Shown: positions 17,339-27,607, counted from the first letter of the stretch. The stretch: 64,000 bases of DNA from Frigoribacterium sp. VKM Ac-2836 (GCF_013248995.1 NZ_JABRPK010000004.1:62001-126000), one strand, 5' to 3'. The notes: generated by a model not told the origin, from the sequence alone. Numbers and translations are program-made.

Positions 17339-17560
17339 ATGCTCGACGCCTCGCTGCTGCTCGCCGAAGCCCACGAAGAACTCGCACCGCTGATCGCGCC
17401 GGCCCCGGTCATCGCTGGCGTCTTCGCCATCGCGTTCCTCGTCCTCGGCTACGTGGTCTTCAGCTACCGGGACGTCGCCAACCGGTCGCTGCGCAAGGCG
17501 AACAAGCTCGACCACCACGACGGCCCGATCGACGAGTTCGGTCACCCCGAGAAGCACTGA
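17339..17560 (+). CDS. Small single-pass membrane protein
   Basis: A 73-residue protein with one long hydrophobic helix (about residues 20-43; [20 protein letters not shown]) and a charged tail rich in His, Asp and Lys ([21 protein letters not shown]). The ATG has GGGAGAA upstream, and a TAGACT -10 lies at 17298-17303. It sits between proA and nadD, 17 nt before the nadD start. I cannot assign a function. Confidence 0.75.
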   Translation: MLDASLLLAEAHEELAPLIAPAPVIAGVFAIAFLVLGYVVFSYRDVANRSLRKANKLDHHDGPIDEFGHPEKH

Positions 17561-17577
17561 CCGTCGAGGCCAGCGAG

Positions 17578-18204
17578 ATGGTCGTTGCGGGGGCGACCGT
17601 GCCCGACGGCGAGGGGGTCAGGCGTCCCCGGGTCGGCATCATGGGTGGCACGTTCGACCCGATCCACCACGGGCACCTGGTCGCGGCCAGCGAGGTCGCG
17701 CAGTCGTTCCACCTGGACGAGGTCGTGTTCGTGCCGACCGGCCAGCCGTGGATGAAACCCGAGGTCAGCGAAGCCGAGCACCGTTACCTCATGACGGTCA
17801 TCGCCACGGCGTCGAACCCGACCTTCACGGTCAGCCGTGTGGACGTCGACCGCGACGGGCCGACCTACACGATCGACACCCTCCGCGACATCAGGCGGCT
17901 CCGTCCGACGGCCGAGCTCTTCTTCATCACCGGCGCCGACGCCGTCGCCCAGATCCTCGACTGGAAGGACGTCCAAGAGCTGTGGGACCTCGCCCACTTC
18001 GTCGCCGTCTCGCGGCCGGGGCACGACCTCAGCGTTAGCGGTTTGCCCGAGAGCGACGTAAGCTTGCTCGAAGTCCCCGCACTGGCCATCTCGTCGACCG
18101 ATTGCCGCGCCCGGGTGGGTCGAGACTTTCCGGTGTGGTACTTGGTCCCCGACGGCGTCGTCCAGTACATCTCCAAGCACCATCTGTATCGGAGCGTTTC
18201 ATGA
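17578..18204 (+). CDS. nadD: Nicotinate-nucleotide adenylyltransferase
   Basis: A 208-residue nucleotidyltransferase making nicotinic acid adenine dinucleotide in NAD synthesis. The N-terminal [15 protein letters not shown] holds the (H/T)xGH nucleotide motif, [14 protein letters not shown] is mid-protein, and [10 protein letters not shown] is the C-terminal ISSTxxR motif with a Cys-Arg variant. I chose ATG 17578, with GAGG 9 nt upstream, giving a short 20-residue extension before the motif. The stop overlaps the next ATG (ATGA). Confidence 0.95.
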   Translation: MVVAGATVPDGEGVRRPRVGIMGGTFDPIHHGHLVAASEVAQSFHLDEVVFVPTGQPWMKPEVSEAEHRYLMTVIATASNPTFTVSRVDVDRDGPTYTIDTLRDIRRLRPTAELFFITGADAVAQILDWKDVQELWDLAHFVAVSRPGHDLSVSGLPESDVSLLEVPALAISSTDCRARVGRDFPVWYLVPDGVVQYISKHHLYRSVS

Positions 18205-19403
18205 GCACGTCCGACGGTCAGCCGCCCCTCACCCGGCGACAGATCCGCGACCTCGAGCGAGCCCGCGAGGCCGGCCAGGCCATCACCGGAGCCGTGCCCG
18301 TGGTACCTGCCTCGACGTCCACACCCGGTCCTCGACCGGCGACGGCTTCTCCGGTCGACCTCCAGCTCCCGACTCCCGTGCCCTCGTCGGCCGCACGGCG
18401 CGACGTCCCGCCCCCCGCGCCGGGCTCGGTCGTCGACCCCGGCACCGGCCTGACCCGCCGCCAGATGCGCGCCCTGCGTGACGCCAGCCAGACTCGCGAC
18501 GCGTCTCCCGTGCCCCTCCAGGCTCCGGCTCCCGAGCCCCGCCGCCCGCTCGCCGACGCACTGAACACCGTCGACGAGATCGCCCCCGTCGCCGACCGAC
18601 CGGCCTCGGCACCGGGGGCTCCGGCTGCTGCGGCCGTCCGCCCCACCTCGCCCCCCGTGCCCTCCGACGCCCCGGCCGACGACGACTCGTCGGACGACGT
18701 GCCCGGGCCCCGCCGGACGGGTTCGCCCCCCACGAACGCTCCGACGCCCTCGACGCCCGCGCCGGCGTCGACCCCCACGGTCTTCCCCTTCGCGCTGTCC
18801 GACGAGCAGGGACGCAGCGGTCAGGGCTCGCCCAGCGCGCCTCCCGCCCCGTCCCGTCCCGTCGCGTCATCGCCCCGCACCTCCGGTGTCGGTTCGTCGC
18901 CCGAGCAGGGCGGCGAGTCGTCCGGCGCGGTGCCGATCCTGCCGTCCGGGCACTGGTCGACCCAGTCCGACGAGCCCGACGCGCAGTCCGTCCCGGGTCG
19001 TCAACTCGGCACCAGCACGGGTCAGCAGAACGCGCTGATCCTCACCGACGCGCAGGTCGCCGACGTGACCGGAGCGCTCAACGCGACCGGCGAGATCATC
19101 ATCACCGGCTCGATCGACCTGCCCCGCAGCCTGGCATCCACCGGCTCGCAGGCCCGCATCGACAACTCCGACATGGACCGCATCCTCGAGCAGGGCGACG
19201 CCGAGCAAGCGTCCAGCGACGCCGAACCCGTCCGGGCCAGTCGCGCCATCAGTACGCACACGTCCACGCGGGCGGTGGTGCTCGCCGCATCGCAGCCCAA
19301 GGGCAACCACCTGCCGCTCATCCTCGGCATCTCGGGCGGAGTCGTGGGTCTCGGTATCATCGGCCTGATCATCGGTGGCTTCGCCACCGGGGTGTTGGGC
19401 TGA
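18201..19403 (+). CDS. Proline-rich, C-terminally membrane-anchored protein of unknown function
   Basis: This 400-residue protein overlaps the nadD stop. Two copies of a short basic motif, [14 protein letters not shown] (about 11-24) and [13 protein letters not shown] (about 83-95), sit in a long Pro/Ser/Ala-rich disordered region. A conserved-looking segment [19 protein letters not shown] lies near 275-293. One transmembrane helix (about 375-397, [19 protein letters not shown]) ends the protein with almost nothing after it, so most of the chain is probably cytoplasmic. Its position between nadD and rsfS is common in Microbacteriaceae. Function unknown. Confidence 0.7.
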   Translation: MSTSDGQPPLTRRQIRDLERAREAGQAITGAVPVVPASTSTPGPRPATASPVDLQLPTPVPSSAARRDVPPPAPGSVVDPGTGLTRRQMRALRDASQTRDASPVPLQAPAPEPRRPLADALNTVDEIAPVADRPASAPGAPAAAAVRPTSPPVPSDAPADDDSSDDVPGPRRTGSPPTNAPTPSTPAPASTPTVFPFALSDEQGRSGQGSPSAPPAPSRPVASSPRTSGVGSSPEQGGESSGAVPILPSGHWSTQSDEPDAQSVPGRQLGTSTGQQNALILTDAQVADVTGALNATGEIIITGSIDLPRSLASTGSQARIDNSDMDRILEQGDAEQASSDAEPVRASRAISTHTSTRAVVLAASQPKGNHLPLILGISGGVVGLGIIGLIIGGFATGVLG

Positions 19404-19465
19404 GGCCCTCTGCACCCGAACCGACTCCGGTCGGTCCGCATCACCACCTACCCCCTAAGGAACAC

Positions 19466-19855
19466 GTGACAGCCACCCCTCGTGCCATCGAGCTGCTGCA
19501 GATCGCCGCACGCGCGGCCGACGACAAGCAGGCCGACGACCTCGTCGCCCTCGACGTGTCCGGCCCCCTGCCCCTGACCGACGTCTTCCTGCTGGCCACG
19601 GGCCGCAGCGAACGCAACGTGGTCGCCATCGCCGGCGAGATCGAAGACAAGATGCTCGAGGCGGGCGTCAAGACGCTTCGTCGCGAAGGTCGTGCCGAGG
19701 GCCGCTGGATCCTCCTCGACTTCGGCGACGTCGTCGCCCACGTCTTCCACGACGAGGACCGTCAGTACTACGCGCTCGAGCGACTGTGGAGCGACTGCCC
19801 CACGATCCCGCTCGACGTGGTGACCGAGTCGGCGACCGCGCCGGCCGAGGCTTAG
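19466..19855 (+). CDS. rsfS: Ribosomal silencing factor RsfS
   Basis: A 129-residue protein of the Iojap/RsfS family that binds L14 and blocks subunit joining in starvation. Hallmarks are LDVSGPLPLTDVFLLATGRSERNVVAIAGEIEDKM, EGRAEGRWILLDFGDVVAHVFHDEDRQYYALERLW. The start is GTG with AAGGAA 6-7 nt upstream. It follows nadD as usual. The stop is followed within 8 nt by the word GCGCCTCCT and then by a long perfect hairpin. Confidence 0.96.
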   Translation: MTATPRAIELLQIAARAADDKQADDLVALDVSGPLPLTDVFLLATGRSERNVVAIAGEIEDKMLEAGVKTLRREGRAEGRWILLDFGDVVAHVFHDEDRQYYALERLWSDCPTIPLDVVTESATAPAEA

Positions 19856-19898
19856 TCGGCCCGCGCCTCCTCTATTTCGCCGCGTCGGCGAGATGTCA

Positions 19899-19936
19899 CG
19901 ACATGCCGCTCACCTCTGGAGGTGAGCGGCATGTCG
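19899..19936 (+). terminator. Terminator after rsfS
   Basis: Perfect 17-base arms (19899-19915 and 19920-19936) with a CTGG loop, 44 nt after the rsfS stop, followed by CGTCTTCTC. Confidence 0.85.
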
Positions 19937-20056
19937 CGTCTTCTCGGCGGCCCGCGATGGGGGCCCGAGTCGGGGTGAACTTGCGAGCTCGAAAAATGTA
20001 GTAATGTAGACGAGTTGCTTCCGACGGGGTGAAAACTTGACAGGGGCAGCAGTTCT

Positions 20057-20132
20057 GGGTCTGTGGCGCAGCTGGTAGCGCACCTGCATGGCATGCAGGG
20101 GGTCAGGGGTTCGAGTCCCCTCAGATCCACCA
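20057..20132 (+). tRNA. tRNA-Ala, anticodon GGC
   Basis: A 76-nt cloverleaf. The acceptor GGGTCTG pairs with CAGATCC (one G-U), the D stem is GCGC/GCGC, the anticodon stem CCTGC/GCAGG carries loop ATGGCAT (anticodon GGC), the T stem is AGGGG/CCCCT with TTCGAGT, and the 3' CCA is encoded. An AT-rich stretch at 19991-20012 about 50 nt upstream is the likely promoter. Confidence 0.96.
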
Positions 20133-20154
20133 GAACGGGTTCGACAGAACCGCC

Positions 20155-20183
20155 CGAAGGCCCCTCCTCGAGAGGGGCCTTCG
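20155..20183 (+). terminator. Terminator after tRNA-Ala
   Basis: 12-base perfect arms CGAAGGCCCCTC (20155-20166) and GAGGGGCCTTCG (20172-20183) around a 5-base loop, 22 nt after the tRNA. Confidence 0.85.
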
Positions 20184-20224
20184 TGGTTGCGGGGCCTTCG
20201 TGATGGGGTGAGGCGCGGGTCGCC

Positions 20225-21673
20225 TCAGACGCGCGAGCGCAGTTCCGCGGACGCGCGGGCCGCGCCCTCGGCGAGCAGACCCTGATCGGCGTGCACGAGC
20301 TCGCCCTCCGCGACGACCGTGTCGCCTCCGACCCAGAGCCGGGCCAGCGGAGGCATCGAGGCCAGCCCGAGCGCGGCCACCGGGTCGGCGATGCCCGCGA
20401 ACTCGACCCCGTCCACGCGCCAGAGGGCGAGGTCGGCCAGCTTGCCGACCTCGATCGAGCCGAGGTCCGCGTCGCGACCGAGCACGCGGGCGCCCCCGAT
20501 CGTCGCCAGGCGCAGGCCCTGCCGGACCGAGAACGCGTCCGCGCCCGATCGCAGGCGACCGAACAGCACCGCCTGCCGGATCTCGGTGCCGAGCTGACCG
20601 GACTCGTTCGAGGCGGCACCGTCGACCCCGAGCCCCACGGGAGCACCCGCGCGCAGCAGCGAGGCGATCGGGGCGACTCCCGCGGCGAGACGACCGTTCG
20701 ACGAGGGGCAGTGCGCCACGCCCGTCCCCGTCGCCGCGAACCGTCCGATCGCGTGGTCGTCCAGGTGGACGCAGTGGGCCATCCAGACGTCCTCGCCGAG
20801 CCAGCCGAGGTCCTCGAGGTACTGGGTGGGCGTGCGGCCGAAGCTCTCGAGGCAGAAGGCGTCCTCCTCGACGGTCTCCGAGCCGTGGGTGTGCAGCCGG
20901 ACGCCGAGCTGCCGTCCGAGCACGGCTGACTCGCGCAGCAGGTCGGACGTCACCGAGAACGGCGAGCAGGGCGCGATCGCGATCTGGACCCGCGCGTCAC
21001 CGGAGGGGTCGTGGAACCGGGCCACCGCCTCCTGACCGGCGCGCAAGGCGGCGTCCGTCGTCTCGACGGCGAAGTCCGGGGGCAGGCCGCCCTGCGACCG
21101 ACCGAGGTCCATCGAGCCCCGGGTGGCGTGCAGGCGGACGCCGACCGTGGCGGCGGCCCGGACGAGGCCGCCCAGCAGGTCTCCGGCTCCGGCCGGGAAG
21201 ACGTAGTGATGGTCTCCGACGGTCGTGCAGCCCGACCGGGCGAGCACGGCGATCGCGGCGGAGGCCCCGGCCTCGACGAGCGACTCGTCGATGCGCGCCC
21301 AGGTCGGGTAGAGCGCGACGAGCCAGTCGAACAGGATGGCGTCCTGCGCGACGCCACGGGTGAGCCACTGGTAGAGGTGGTGGTGCGTGTTGACCAGACC
21401 CGGGGTCAGCAGGTGGCCGCGGCCGTCGACGCGGTCGACCGGGATGGGCGCGGCATCCGGCGCCGCCGCCCCGGGAGCCGACCCGGGTGGGGCCAGCCCG
21501 GCGGTGCACCACTCGGGGGCGGGCCCGGGCCCCACGGCCACGATGCGCGATCCGTCGGCCACGACGTGCCCGTCGACGTACTCGGTGTCGTGGGCGTCGA
21601 CCGTCGCGACGTGGGTGCCCTCGACGACCAGCCGCCGGACGGGCGCGGCCGAGGCGAAGCGGGAGGCGATCAC
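20225..21673 (-). CDS. 8-oxoguanine deaminase-type amidohydrolase
   Basis: This 482-residue member of the amidohydrolase superfamily most resembles 8-oxoguanine deaminase / AtzB-like enzymes that hydrolyse exocyclic amines of purines or triazines. Metal and active-site motifs in order are NTHHHLYQWLTR (HxH), CTTVGDHHYVFP, IAIAPCSPFSV, HTHGSETVEED, MAHCVHLDD, VAHCPSSNGRLAAG and GLGVDGAASNESG (metal Asp). The GTG start overlaps the upstream stop as GTGA, which excludes the much longer frame. It is the last gene of the purine operon. The natural substrate cannot be read from sequence; guanine, 8-oxoguanine and related modified bases are candidates. Confidence 0.82.
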   Translation of the reverse strand: MIASRFASAAPVRRLVVEGTHVATVDAHDTEYVDGHVVADGSRIVAVGPGPAPEWCTAGLAPPGSAPGAAAPDAAPIPVDRVDGRGHLLTPGLVNTHHHLYQWLTRGVAQDAILFDWLVALYPTWARIDESLVEAGASAAIAVLARSGCTTVGDHHYVFPAGAGDLLGGLVRAAATVGVRLHATRGSMDLGRSQGGLPPDFAVETTDAALRAGQEAVARFHDPSGDARVQIAIAPCSPFSVTSDLLRESAVLGRQLGVRLHTHGSETVEEDAFCLESFGRTPTQYLEDLGWLGEDVWMAHCVHLDDHAIGRFAATGTGVAHCPSSNGRLAAGVAPIASLLRAGAPVGLGVDGAASNESGQLGTEIRQAVLFGRLRSGADAFSVRQGLRLATIGGARVLGRDADLGSIEVGKLADLALWRVDGVEFAGIADPVAALGLASMPPLARLWVGGDTVVAEGELVHADQGLLAEGAARASAELRSRV

Positions 21674-22719
21674 GCCGCGAGCCACGCCGCGATCTCGTCG
21701 GCGGCCCGACCCTTCAGCTCGTCGCTCGCCCCCGAGCACTCGATCGAGCTCAGCGCGCAGGTGGCGAGCTGCTCGTCGGACAACCCGAGGGTGGTCCGGG
21801 CCAGCTCGTACTCGGCGAGCACGCCGGGCCCGAACAGAATGGGGTCGTCGGCGTTGATCGAACATCGAACGCCCGCCTCGACGAGGCGCTTCAGGGGGTG
21901 GTCCTCGATCGTGGGGATCACCGAGAGCAGCACGTTCGAGGTGAGGCACACGTCGAGGCAGACGCCCTCGGCGGCCAGGCGGGCCATCAGGGGCTCGCTG
22001 TGCACGGCGGTCACGCCGTGCAGCACGCGGTCGGCGCCGAGCACGTCCAGCGCCTCCTCGATCTGGTCCGGCCCGGCGAGCTCACCCGCGTGCGGCGTCG
22101 AGAGCAGGCCCGCGTGCTTGGCGATGCGGAACGCCTCCTCGTAGCGGGCCGCGGGGTTGCCCCGCTCGTCGTTGGCGAGCCCGAGAGAGACGACGCCGCG
22201 GTCGGCGTAGGCAGCGGCCAGGTGGGCCAGGTCGTTCGCGGCCTCGACGCTTTCGGTGCGGTCGACGGTGATCATCAGGCCGACCTCGACCCCCCATCGC
22301 GCTCCGCTCTCGGCGCAGGCGGCGAGCATCGCGCGCAGCGACGCGTCGAGCGATCCGAAGGTGGTGACGTAGAACTGCGGGCTGGCCCCGAACTCGACGT
22401 AGGCGACGCCCTCGACCGCGCAGTCCTCGATCGCCTCGTCGATCAGACGGAAGAGGTTGTCGCGCTCGGCGAGGACGACGAGCATGCCCTGGTAGGTCGC
22501 GCTGAACTCGCTGAAATCACCGAAACTGGTCGGCATCGGGACGACGACTCCCGACGCGGCCGCCATGTCGGCGAGCGAATCGGGTCGGATCGCGGCCTCC
22601 ATGTGCAGGTGCAGGTGGCCCTTGGGCAGGTCGCGCAGGTCACGCACCCCGGCGTCGGCGGGCGAGTGGGAGGTCACCGAGGGGGCACGGGTGGCGTCGG
22701 CGGGGGAGGTGGTGGTCAC
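21670..22719 (-). CDS. Adenosine deaminase family protein
   Basis: A 349-residue TIM-barrel deaminase. Metal ligands are visible as HLHLHMEAAIRP near the N-terminus (family pattern HxHLEGAxRP, here with Met before Glu), HAGE (about 195), the VLHGVTAV strand, and the C-terminal metal Asp in INADDPILFG. A Ser/Thr-rich 30-residue N-terminus precedes the barrel. The start is GTG at 22719, overlapping the nucleoside hydrolase stop (GTGA). Members act on adenosine, adenine or N6-substituted purines, and the specificity here is undetermined. The operon context (nucleoside hydrolase plus importer) suggests an imported purine. Confidence 0.87.
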   Translation of the reverse strand: MTTTSPADATRAPSVTSHSPADAGVRDLRDLPKGHLHLHMEAAIRPDSLADMAAASGVVVPMPTSFGDFSEFSATYQGMLVVLAERDNLFRLIDEAIEDCAVEGVAYVEFGASPQFYVTTFGSLDASLRAMLAACAESGARWGVEVGLMITVDRTESVEAANDLAHLAAAYADRGVVSLGLANDERGNPAARYEEAFRIAKHAGLLSTPHAGELAGPDQIEEALDVLGADRVLHGVTAVHSEPLMARLAAEGVCLDVCLTSNVLLSVIPTIEDHPLKRLVEAGVRCSINADDPILFGPGVLAEYELARTTLGLSDEQLATCALSSIECSGASDELKGRAADEIAAWLAA

Positions 22720-23720
22720 GAGCGGGCTCCGTGGATCAGGGCGTCGACGAACGACGGCAGGAAGAGGTCGGTGTGGACGGCGGTGACCGCCGTGGTGTCG
22801 GTGGACGGGTCGCGGGGCGGCAGGGGGCCGTCCGGGTGCCAGTCGACCGCGGCGCCGTCGGCCGTGCGCATCACCCGGCCGCGGGTCGCGAAACCGTCGT
22901 GGGTGATGCCGACCGGCCCGGTCACGCTGTCGGCGATCCACTCGGGGTGCACCATCAGCGCGGCGGCGAGGCCGTCGTGGACGGGGCTGACCCGGCGGCC
23001 CCAGGCGTTCCGGTAGAAGTCGAGGTAGGTCGCGAGGACGTCGGCGGCGAACGTGCCGGTCGGGGTGCCCGAGTCGCGCAACGCGGCGAGGTGTGACTCG
23101 TCGGTGATCACCTGCGACGTGGCGTTCACGCCGACCATGAGGCGTGAGGTCGCCGGGGCGGCGAAGACCTCGCGGGCGGCCACACCGTCGTTCTGCACGT
23201 TCGCGTCGACCATGTCGGTGCGGCCGAGGGCCGGGAAGGGCCCGCTGCCGCCCATGATCGTCACCGACCGGAAGAGGGTCAGGAGGCGCGGTTCGGCTCT
23301 CAGCGCCAGGGCCACGTTCGTGAGCGGCCCCAGGGTGAGCAGGTCGATCTCGCCCGGGGACGCCCGGGCGACCTCGACGAGGTGCTCGGCCGCCGGGGTG
23401 TCGAGCAGCACGCGGGGGAGCGGCCGTACGGCGACGACGTCACCCAGACCGTCGTGACCGTGGACGTAGTGCGCGATGTGCGCCTCCGCCTCGAGCGGCC
23501 CCTCGGCGCCGCGGGCGACCGGCACCTCGTCGCGTCCGACGAGCTGCAGGACGTGTCCGACGTTCCGCAGGGCGTCGTCGACGACGCAGTTGCCGTAGAC
23601 GGCGGTGATGCCCACGATGTCGACGTCGGGCTGCGCGGCGAGCCAGAGCAGGGCGAGGGCGTCGTCGATGCCGGTGTCGGTGTCGACCAGCACGCGGCGG
23701 GTCATGCTGCCGCCGGTCAT
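22716..23720 (-). CDS. Nucleoside hydrolase
   Basis: A 334-residue IU-type nucleoside hydrolase that cleaves the N-glycosidic bond to base and ribose. The calcium-binding signature DTDTGIDDALALLW is at about residues 13-26. VYGNCVVDDALRNV, LTLGPLTNVALAL and a C-terminal PVHDGLAAALMV follow. The start is ATG 23720, overlapping the permease stop (ATGA); a second ATG lies 15 nt in (MTRRVLVDTD) and cannot be excluded. It works with the two deaminases in the same operon to release and deaminate a purine base. Confidence 0.92.
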   Translation of the reverse strand: MTGGSMTRRVLVDTDTGIDDALALLWLAAQPDVDIVGITAVYGNCVVDDALRNVGHVLQLVGRDEVPVARGAEGPLEAEAHIAHYVHGHDGLGDVVAVRPLPRVLLDTPAAEHLVEVARASPGEIDLLTLGPLTNVALALRAEPRLLTLFRSVTIMGGSGPFPALGRTDMVDANVQNDGVAAREVFAAPATSRLMVGVNATSQVITDESHLAALRDSGTPTGTFAADVLATYLDFYRNAWGRRVSPVHDGLAAALMVHPEWIADSVTGPVGITHDGFATRGRVMRTADGAAVDWHPDGPLPPRDPSTDTTAVTAVHTDLFLPSFVDALIHGARS

Positions 23721-24613
23721 GACGCGGTCGCCTTACCGGCGTTGGGGCCCCACTTCGCGAGCACCGCCGTCTCGACGAAGGTCGTGATCGTGTACAGCAC
23801 GATCGAGACGAGGGTGATCAGCACGACGATGGCCCAGATCTCGCCGTATTGCGACTGCGACTTCGCCGCCGTGATCGCGGCACCGAGGCCCTCGTAGGTG
23901 AAGAGCCACTCGTAGAGCATCGCGCCGGTGATCGCGCCCGGCACGGCGATGCGCATCGAGGCGAAGAAGTACGGCAGGGCCGTGGGGAACGCGACCTTGC
24001 GCATGATCGTCCAGCGGCTTCCGCCGTAGACCCGGATGAGGTCGACGGACTGGGCGCTGACCGACCGGAAGCCGAGGGTCAGGTTGACGAGCAACGGGAA
24101 GAACACGACCACGCCGCCGATGAACCCGGCGGTGACGATGCCGTTGCCGAGCACGAGGTAGATCACGGGGGCCATCGCGAGCAGCGGCACGGTGCGCAAC
24201 AGCATGGCGATCGGCATGAACATGAACTCGACCGGCCGGATCAGGGTGAACACGACGGCCACGACCAGCGAGCCGCCGACGCCGAAGACGAAGCCGATCG
24301 CGGCGTGCCAGAGGGTCACCCCGAGCAGGCCGGCGATGTGCACGCGGTTCTCGGCCGCCGTGGTCTGGCTGAGCTCGGAGTCGACGAAGAACCAGCGGAA
24401 CACGTCGGCCGGGGTCTTCGCGATGAACGCGTTGGCCTGCAGCACGACGATGGCGAGGTTCCAGAGGATGCCGAGGATGACCGCCGAGATCGCGATCGTC
24501 AGCACGGTGCGGCCGATGCGCCGCAGGACGAACCGGGCCGTCGAGGAGGCGCTGGTCGAGACCGCGGGAGCGGTGACGCGGGTGCCGGTGCCCGTGGGCA
24601 GGGTCGTGGCCAT
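23717..24613 (-). CDS. ABC transporter permease (NMT1-type importer), second subunit
   Basis: A 298-residue BPD_transp_1 permease with about six helices and the EAA-like cytoplasmic loop (SAQSVDLIRVYGGSRWTIMRKVAFPTALPY). Start ATG 24613 overlaps the preceding stop by one base (TGATG). It resembles the SsuC/ThiX-type permeases that pair with NMT1/THI5-like binding proteins. With the gene before it, it forms a heterodimeric channel, an arrangement used in pyrimidine-precursor, nitrate and sulfonate importers. Confidence 0.9.
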   Translation of the reverse strand: MATTLPTGTGTRVTAPAVSTSASSTARFVLRRIGRTVLTIAISAVILGILWNLAIVVLQANAFIAKTPADVFRWFFVDSELSQTTAAENRVHIAGLLGVTLWHAAIGFVFGVGGSLVVAVVFTLIRPVEFMFMPIAMLLRTVPLLAMAPVIYLVLGNGIVTAGFIGGVVVFFPLLVNLTLGFRSVSAQSVDLIRVYGGSRWTIMRKVAFPTALPYFFASMRIAVPGAITGAMLYEWLFTYEGLGAAITAAKSQSQYGEIWAIVVLITLVSIVLYTITTFVETAVLAKWGPNAGKATAS

Positions 24614-25527
24614 CAGAACCCCTCTCCGGCGCGGCTGTCGCCGGCCGACCAGGGCGTGACCAGTCGGCTGATCCGCCCGATGACGAAGTAGGCGACCCCC
24701 GCGATGCCGCCCGAGATCAGGGCCAGTGCCCAGAGCTTGACCGACGCCGCCGTGGCCTGCGCGGCGAGCAGCAGGATGCCGAGGCCCTGGTCGACACCGA
24801 TGAGGAAGTACTCGCCGAGGACCGCGCCGAGGAACGCGGCGGGTGCCGCCAGCTTGAGCGCCGCCAGGATGCTCGGCAGGGCGGCGATCAGTCGGACCTT
24901 GACCAACTGCGTCCAGCGAGAGCCGCCGTAGGCCATGATGACGTCGAGTTGGGTCTCGCTCGCGGCCCGCAGGCCGAGCAGCGTGCCGATCACGGTGGTG
25001 AAGATCACGCTCAGCGCAGCCAGGAAGATCGACGTCGTCCGGCCGCCGGCGGGCGACATGAGCGTGACGATCGGCGCGATGGCGGTCAGCGGGATGCACG
25101 AGCAGACCACGGCGAGCTGGGTCGAGAGGCCTTCGAACCACGGCACGAGCAGCACGGCGAAGGCCAGCGCGAACGCGATCAGGTTGCCCCAGAGGAAACC
25201 CCACGCCGCGCTGCCGGCGGTCGCGCCGATGGCGCGCCAGTAGACCAGATCGCTGAGGTCGGTGACGAGCTGGACGAACACCTGGCCGGGCGGGGGCACC
25301 GAGCCGGTCACCGAGAAGAGCGTGACGGCCACGACCTGCCAGATCGCCACGATCAACACGATGCCGACGAGGGCACCGACCCACGGCGGGGCCGCCGCCA
25401 TCGAGCCGAGCACCGACCGTCGCTCGCGTCCCCGGGCGGTCTCGGCCGGCAGCGCCACGCTCCGGCCGGCCTCGACCTCGACCTCGCGCTCGGCCGTGTC
25501 GCGCGGCGACGTGTGCAGATCAGTCAT
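24613..25527 (-). CDS. ABC transporter permease (NMT1-type importer), first subunit
   Basis: A 304-residue permease with a 35-residue charged cytoplasmic N-terminus, about six helices, and the EAA loop ([30 protein letters not shown]). It is paralogous to the permease that follows (both loops contain YGGSRWT). The ATG is inside the end of the ATP-binding gene (8-nt overlap). It is the partner of 23717-24613. Confidence 0.9.
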   Translation of the reverse strand: MTDLHTSPRDTAEREVEVEAGRSVALPAETARGRERRSVLGSMAAAPPWVGALVGIVLIVAIWQVVAVTLFSVTGSVPPPGQVFVQLVTDLSDLVYWRAIGATAGSAAWGFLWGNLIAFALAFAVLLVPWFEGLSTQLAVVCSCIPLTAIAPIVTLMSPAGGRTTSIFLAALSVIFTTVIGTLLGLRAASETQLDVIMAYGGSRWTQLVKVRLIAALPSILAALKLAAPAAFLGAVLGEYFLIGVDQGLGILLLAAQATAASVKLWALALISGGIAGVAYFVIGRISRLVTPWSAGDSRAGEGF

Positions 25528-26368
25528 CCGTCGCCGCCCCGTGCGAGCCGAAGAGGATCTCGGAGATCCGGTCGACGTAGGCGTGGAACTCCGGGGTACG
25601 GGTCAGTTCGGGCAGACGTGGTCGGGGCAGGTCGATCTCGACCACCTCGGCGATGCGGCCGGGCCGGGCGCTCATCACGGCGACGACGTCGGACAGGAAC
25701 ACGGCCTCGCTGATGCCGTGCGTCACCATCAGCGTGGTGGCGGGCTTCTCGCCCCAGATCCGCAGCAACTCGACGTTCATGCGCTGCCGGGTCATGTCGT
25801 CGAGTGCACCGAACGGCTCGTCGAGCAGCATGATGGTCGGCTGCACGGCGAGGCAGCGGGCGATCGAGACGCGCTGCCGCATGCCGCCCGACAGTTGCGC
25901 CGGCTTGGCCTTCTCGAAGCCCTTCAGACCGACGAGGTCGATCAGGTCGTCGATCAGGCCGGCCGGGGGAGTCAGCCCGGCGACCTCGAGCGGCAACCGG
26001 ATGTTGTTCTCGACGCTGCGCCAGGGCAGCAGGGCCGAGTCCTGGAACGCGATGCCCGTCTCGTGGCCGCGTTGCACCTCGGCCGCGGTCTTGCCGTTGA
26101 TCACGACGCTGCCCGAGGTGGGCGTCTCGAGCCCGGCCAGGATGCGCAGGATGGTCGACTTGCCGCAGCCCGAGGGTCCGAGAAGGCTGAGGAACGAGTC
26201 CTTCTTCGTGCCCAGGTCGATCTGCGTCAGGGCCTGCACGCTCTTCCGGCCCAGGGAGAACGACTTGGTCAACCCCTGGATGTTGATGCCCGTGGCGAGC
26301 TCGGGTCGACCGGCGGGGTCGCCCGTGGCCGTGGTGAGTGCGGTCGTGGTGCCGTCCGTCATGGTCAT
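25520..26368 (-). CDS. ABC transporter ATP-binding protein (NMT1-type importer)
   Basis: A 282-residue ATPase with Walker [10 protein letters not shown] (about 65-73), Q-loop [13 protein letters not shown], signature [13 protein letters not shown], Walker B IMLLDEP and switch [13 protein letters not shown]. This set and the PWRSV after the Q-loop match the SsuB/TauB/ThiZ branch. The ATG start overlaps the binding-protein stop (ATGA). It energises the two permeases for import. Confidence 0.95.
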   Translation of the reverse strand: MTMTDGTTTALTTATGDPAGRPELATGINIQGLTKSFSLGRKSVQALTQIDLGTKKDSFLSLLGPSGCGKSTILRILAGLETPTSGSVVINGKTAAEVQRGHETGIAFQDSALLPWRSVENNIRLPLEVAGLTPPAGLIDDLIDLVGLKGFEKAKPAQLSGGMRQRVSIARCLAVQPTIMLLDEPFGALDDMTRQRMNVELLRIWGEKPATTLMVTHGISEAVFLSDVVAVMSARPGRIAEVVEIDLPRPRLPELTRTPEFHAYVDRISEILFGSHGAATDD

Positions 26369-27495
26369 GCCGTGGGGATCGTGAAGGTCATGATGAGCTC
26401 GGGGTTCTCGTCGTAGACCTCTTTGATGATGCTGAGGTCGAAGAGGTCGTCGGCCGACACGTCGGTGCCCATGGCCTTCAGCGAGGCGATGTTCTCGGCG
26501 ACCAGCTCGTCGGTCATCGTGAACAGGCCGTTGGCGTTGACGTCCTCGGTGAGGATCAGCGTGTTCTGCGCCTCGGCCTCGGCGGTCTGCTCCTCGACGT
26601 CGAGGTCCTGGTCCTTGCCGTACTTCTCGGCGGCGTACTTCGCGCTCTGCTCCGGGTCCTTGACCGCGTCGGTCCAGCCCTTGATCTCGGCGACCAGGAA
26701 GGCCTTGAGCATGTCGCGCTCGTTGTCGATGGTGTCCTGCGTGACGGTGAAGGTCTCGGCGACGAACGGCAGCCCGTTGTCGGCGAAGCCCAGCACGACC
26801 GGGGTGAAGCCGTCCATCTCGGCGAGGATCGGCTCGTTCGTGATGTACGACATGTGCGCGTCGTAGGCGTTCGTCTCGAGCGGGGCGATGTCGTATTGCG
26901 TGGCGACGAGCTCGACCTCGTCGAGACTCATGTCGTTGGCCTTGAGGAACCCCTCGAAGATTGTCTGGTTGCCGCCGGACTGCACGCCGATCTTCTTGCC
27001 CTTGAGGTCGGCGAGGGTGCGGATCGGCTCGCCCTCCTCGAGCGAGAGCAGGCAGAACGGGTTCTTCTGGAAGGTGGTGCCGATGATCTTGAGCGCCGCG
27101 CCCTGCGCGACCGAGGGGCCGGTGAGCGAGGCCGACGACAACCCGACCTTGGCCTGTCCGGCGAGCAGCGCCTCCTCGGCTCCGGTCTGTCCGCCACCGG
27201 CGAGCAGCGTGACCTCGCTGAAGCCCGCGTCGGTGTAGTAGCCCTTCTCGGTGGCGAAGTACTCGCCCGCGAACTCGATGTTCTTGATCCACGAGAGCTG
27301 CACGGCGATGGTCCCGAACGATCCGCCCGAGGCCGCCCCGCCGGTCGCCGCGCCCGTTCCGGCCGACGAGTCGGTGCACGCGGCGAGCAGGGCGGTCGTG
27401 CCGACGACGAGGGCGGCCGAGCCGCCCAGGCGCAGGAACCCGCGCCGATCGAGCGACGTGGTGCGGAACGCGGGAGGTACGGAGAGGGGGCTCAT
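26365..27495 (-). CDS. NMT1/THI5-like substrate-binding lipoprotein, Tat-type signal
   Basis: This 376-residue binding protein is the first gene of the operon. The signal has a twin-arginine pattern ([12 protein letters not shown], Arg17-Arg18), and the lipobox LLAAC puts the lipidated cysteine at residue 40. The mature part carries the NMT1 pattern: [79 protein letters not shown]1-like proteins bind thiamin precursors, pyrimidines and similar heterocycles. The company of nucleoside hydrolase and two deaminases suggests a purine or nucleoside ligand (inference). The promoter lies in the 119 bp shared with the divergent TetR gene. Confidence 0.9.
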   Translation of the reverse strand: MSPLSVPPAFRTTSLDRRGFLRLGGSAALVVGTTALLAACTDSSAGTGAATGGAASGGSFGTIAVQLSWIKNIEFAGEYFATEKGYYTDAGFSEVTLLAGGGQTGAEEALLAGQAKVGLSSASLTGPSVAQGAALKIIGTTFQKNPFCLLSLEEGEPIRTLADLKGKKIGVQSGGNQTIFEGFLKANDMSLDEVELVATQYDIAPLETNAYDAHMSYITNEPILAEMDGFTPVVLGFADNGLPFVAETFTVTQDTIDNERDMLKAFLVAEIKGWTDAVKDPEQSAKYAAEKYGKDQDLDVEEQTAEAEAQNTLILTEDVNANGLFTMTDELVAENIASLKAMGTDVSADDLFDLSIIKEVYDENPELIMTFTIPTA

Positions 27496-27601
27496 GGGGG
27501 TCTCCTGGAAGGTCGTTCGGGTGAGGTGTCGAAAAGCTAGACCCGGACTGTTTCATCGTCGTTTCGGTCGTGTTGCCGTCATCACCGACCTCGCGGCAGG
27601 T

Positions 27602-27607
27602 TAGTTT
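27602..27607 (+). promoter_or_regulatory. Leaderless-type -10 (TAGTTT) of the TetR gene
   Basis: TAGTTT ends 7 nt before ATG 27615 and decides that start over the in-frame codon at 27570. Confidence 0.55.

Noticed and set aside
20037-20042. Consensus TTGACA just before tRNA-Ala as its promoter
   Set aside because: A matching -10 would fall inside the tRNA (20057 onward); the AT-rich stretch at 19991-20012 is a better promoter.
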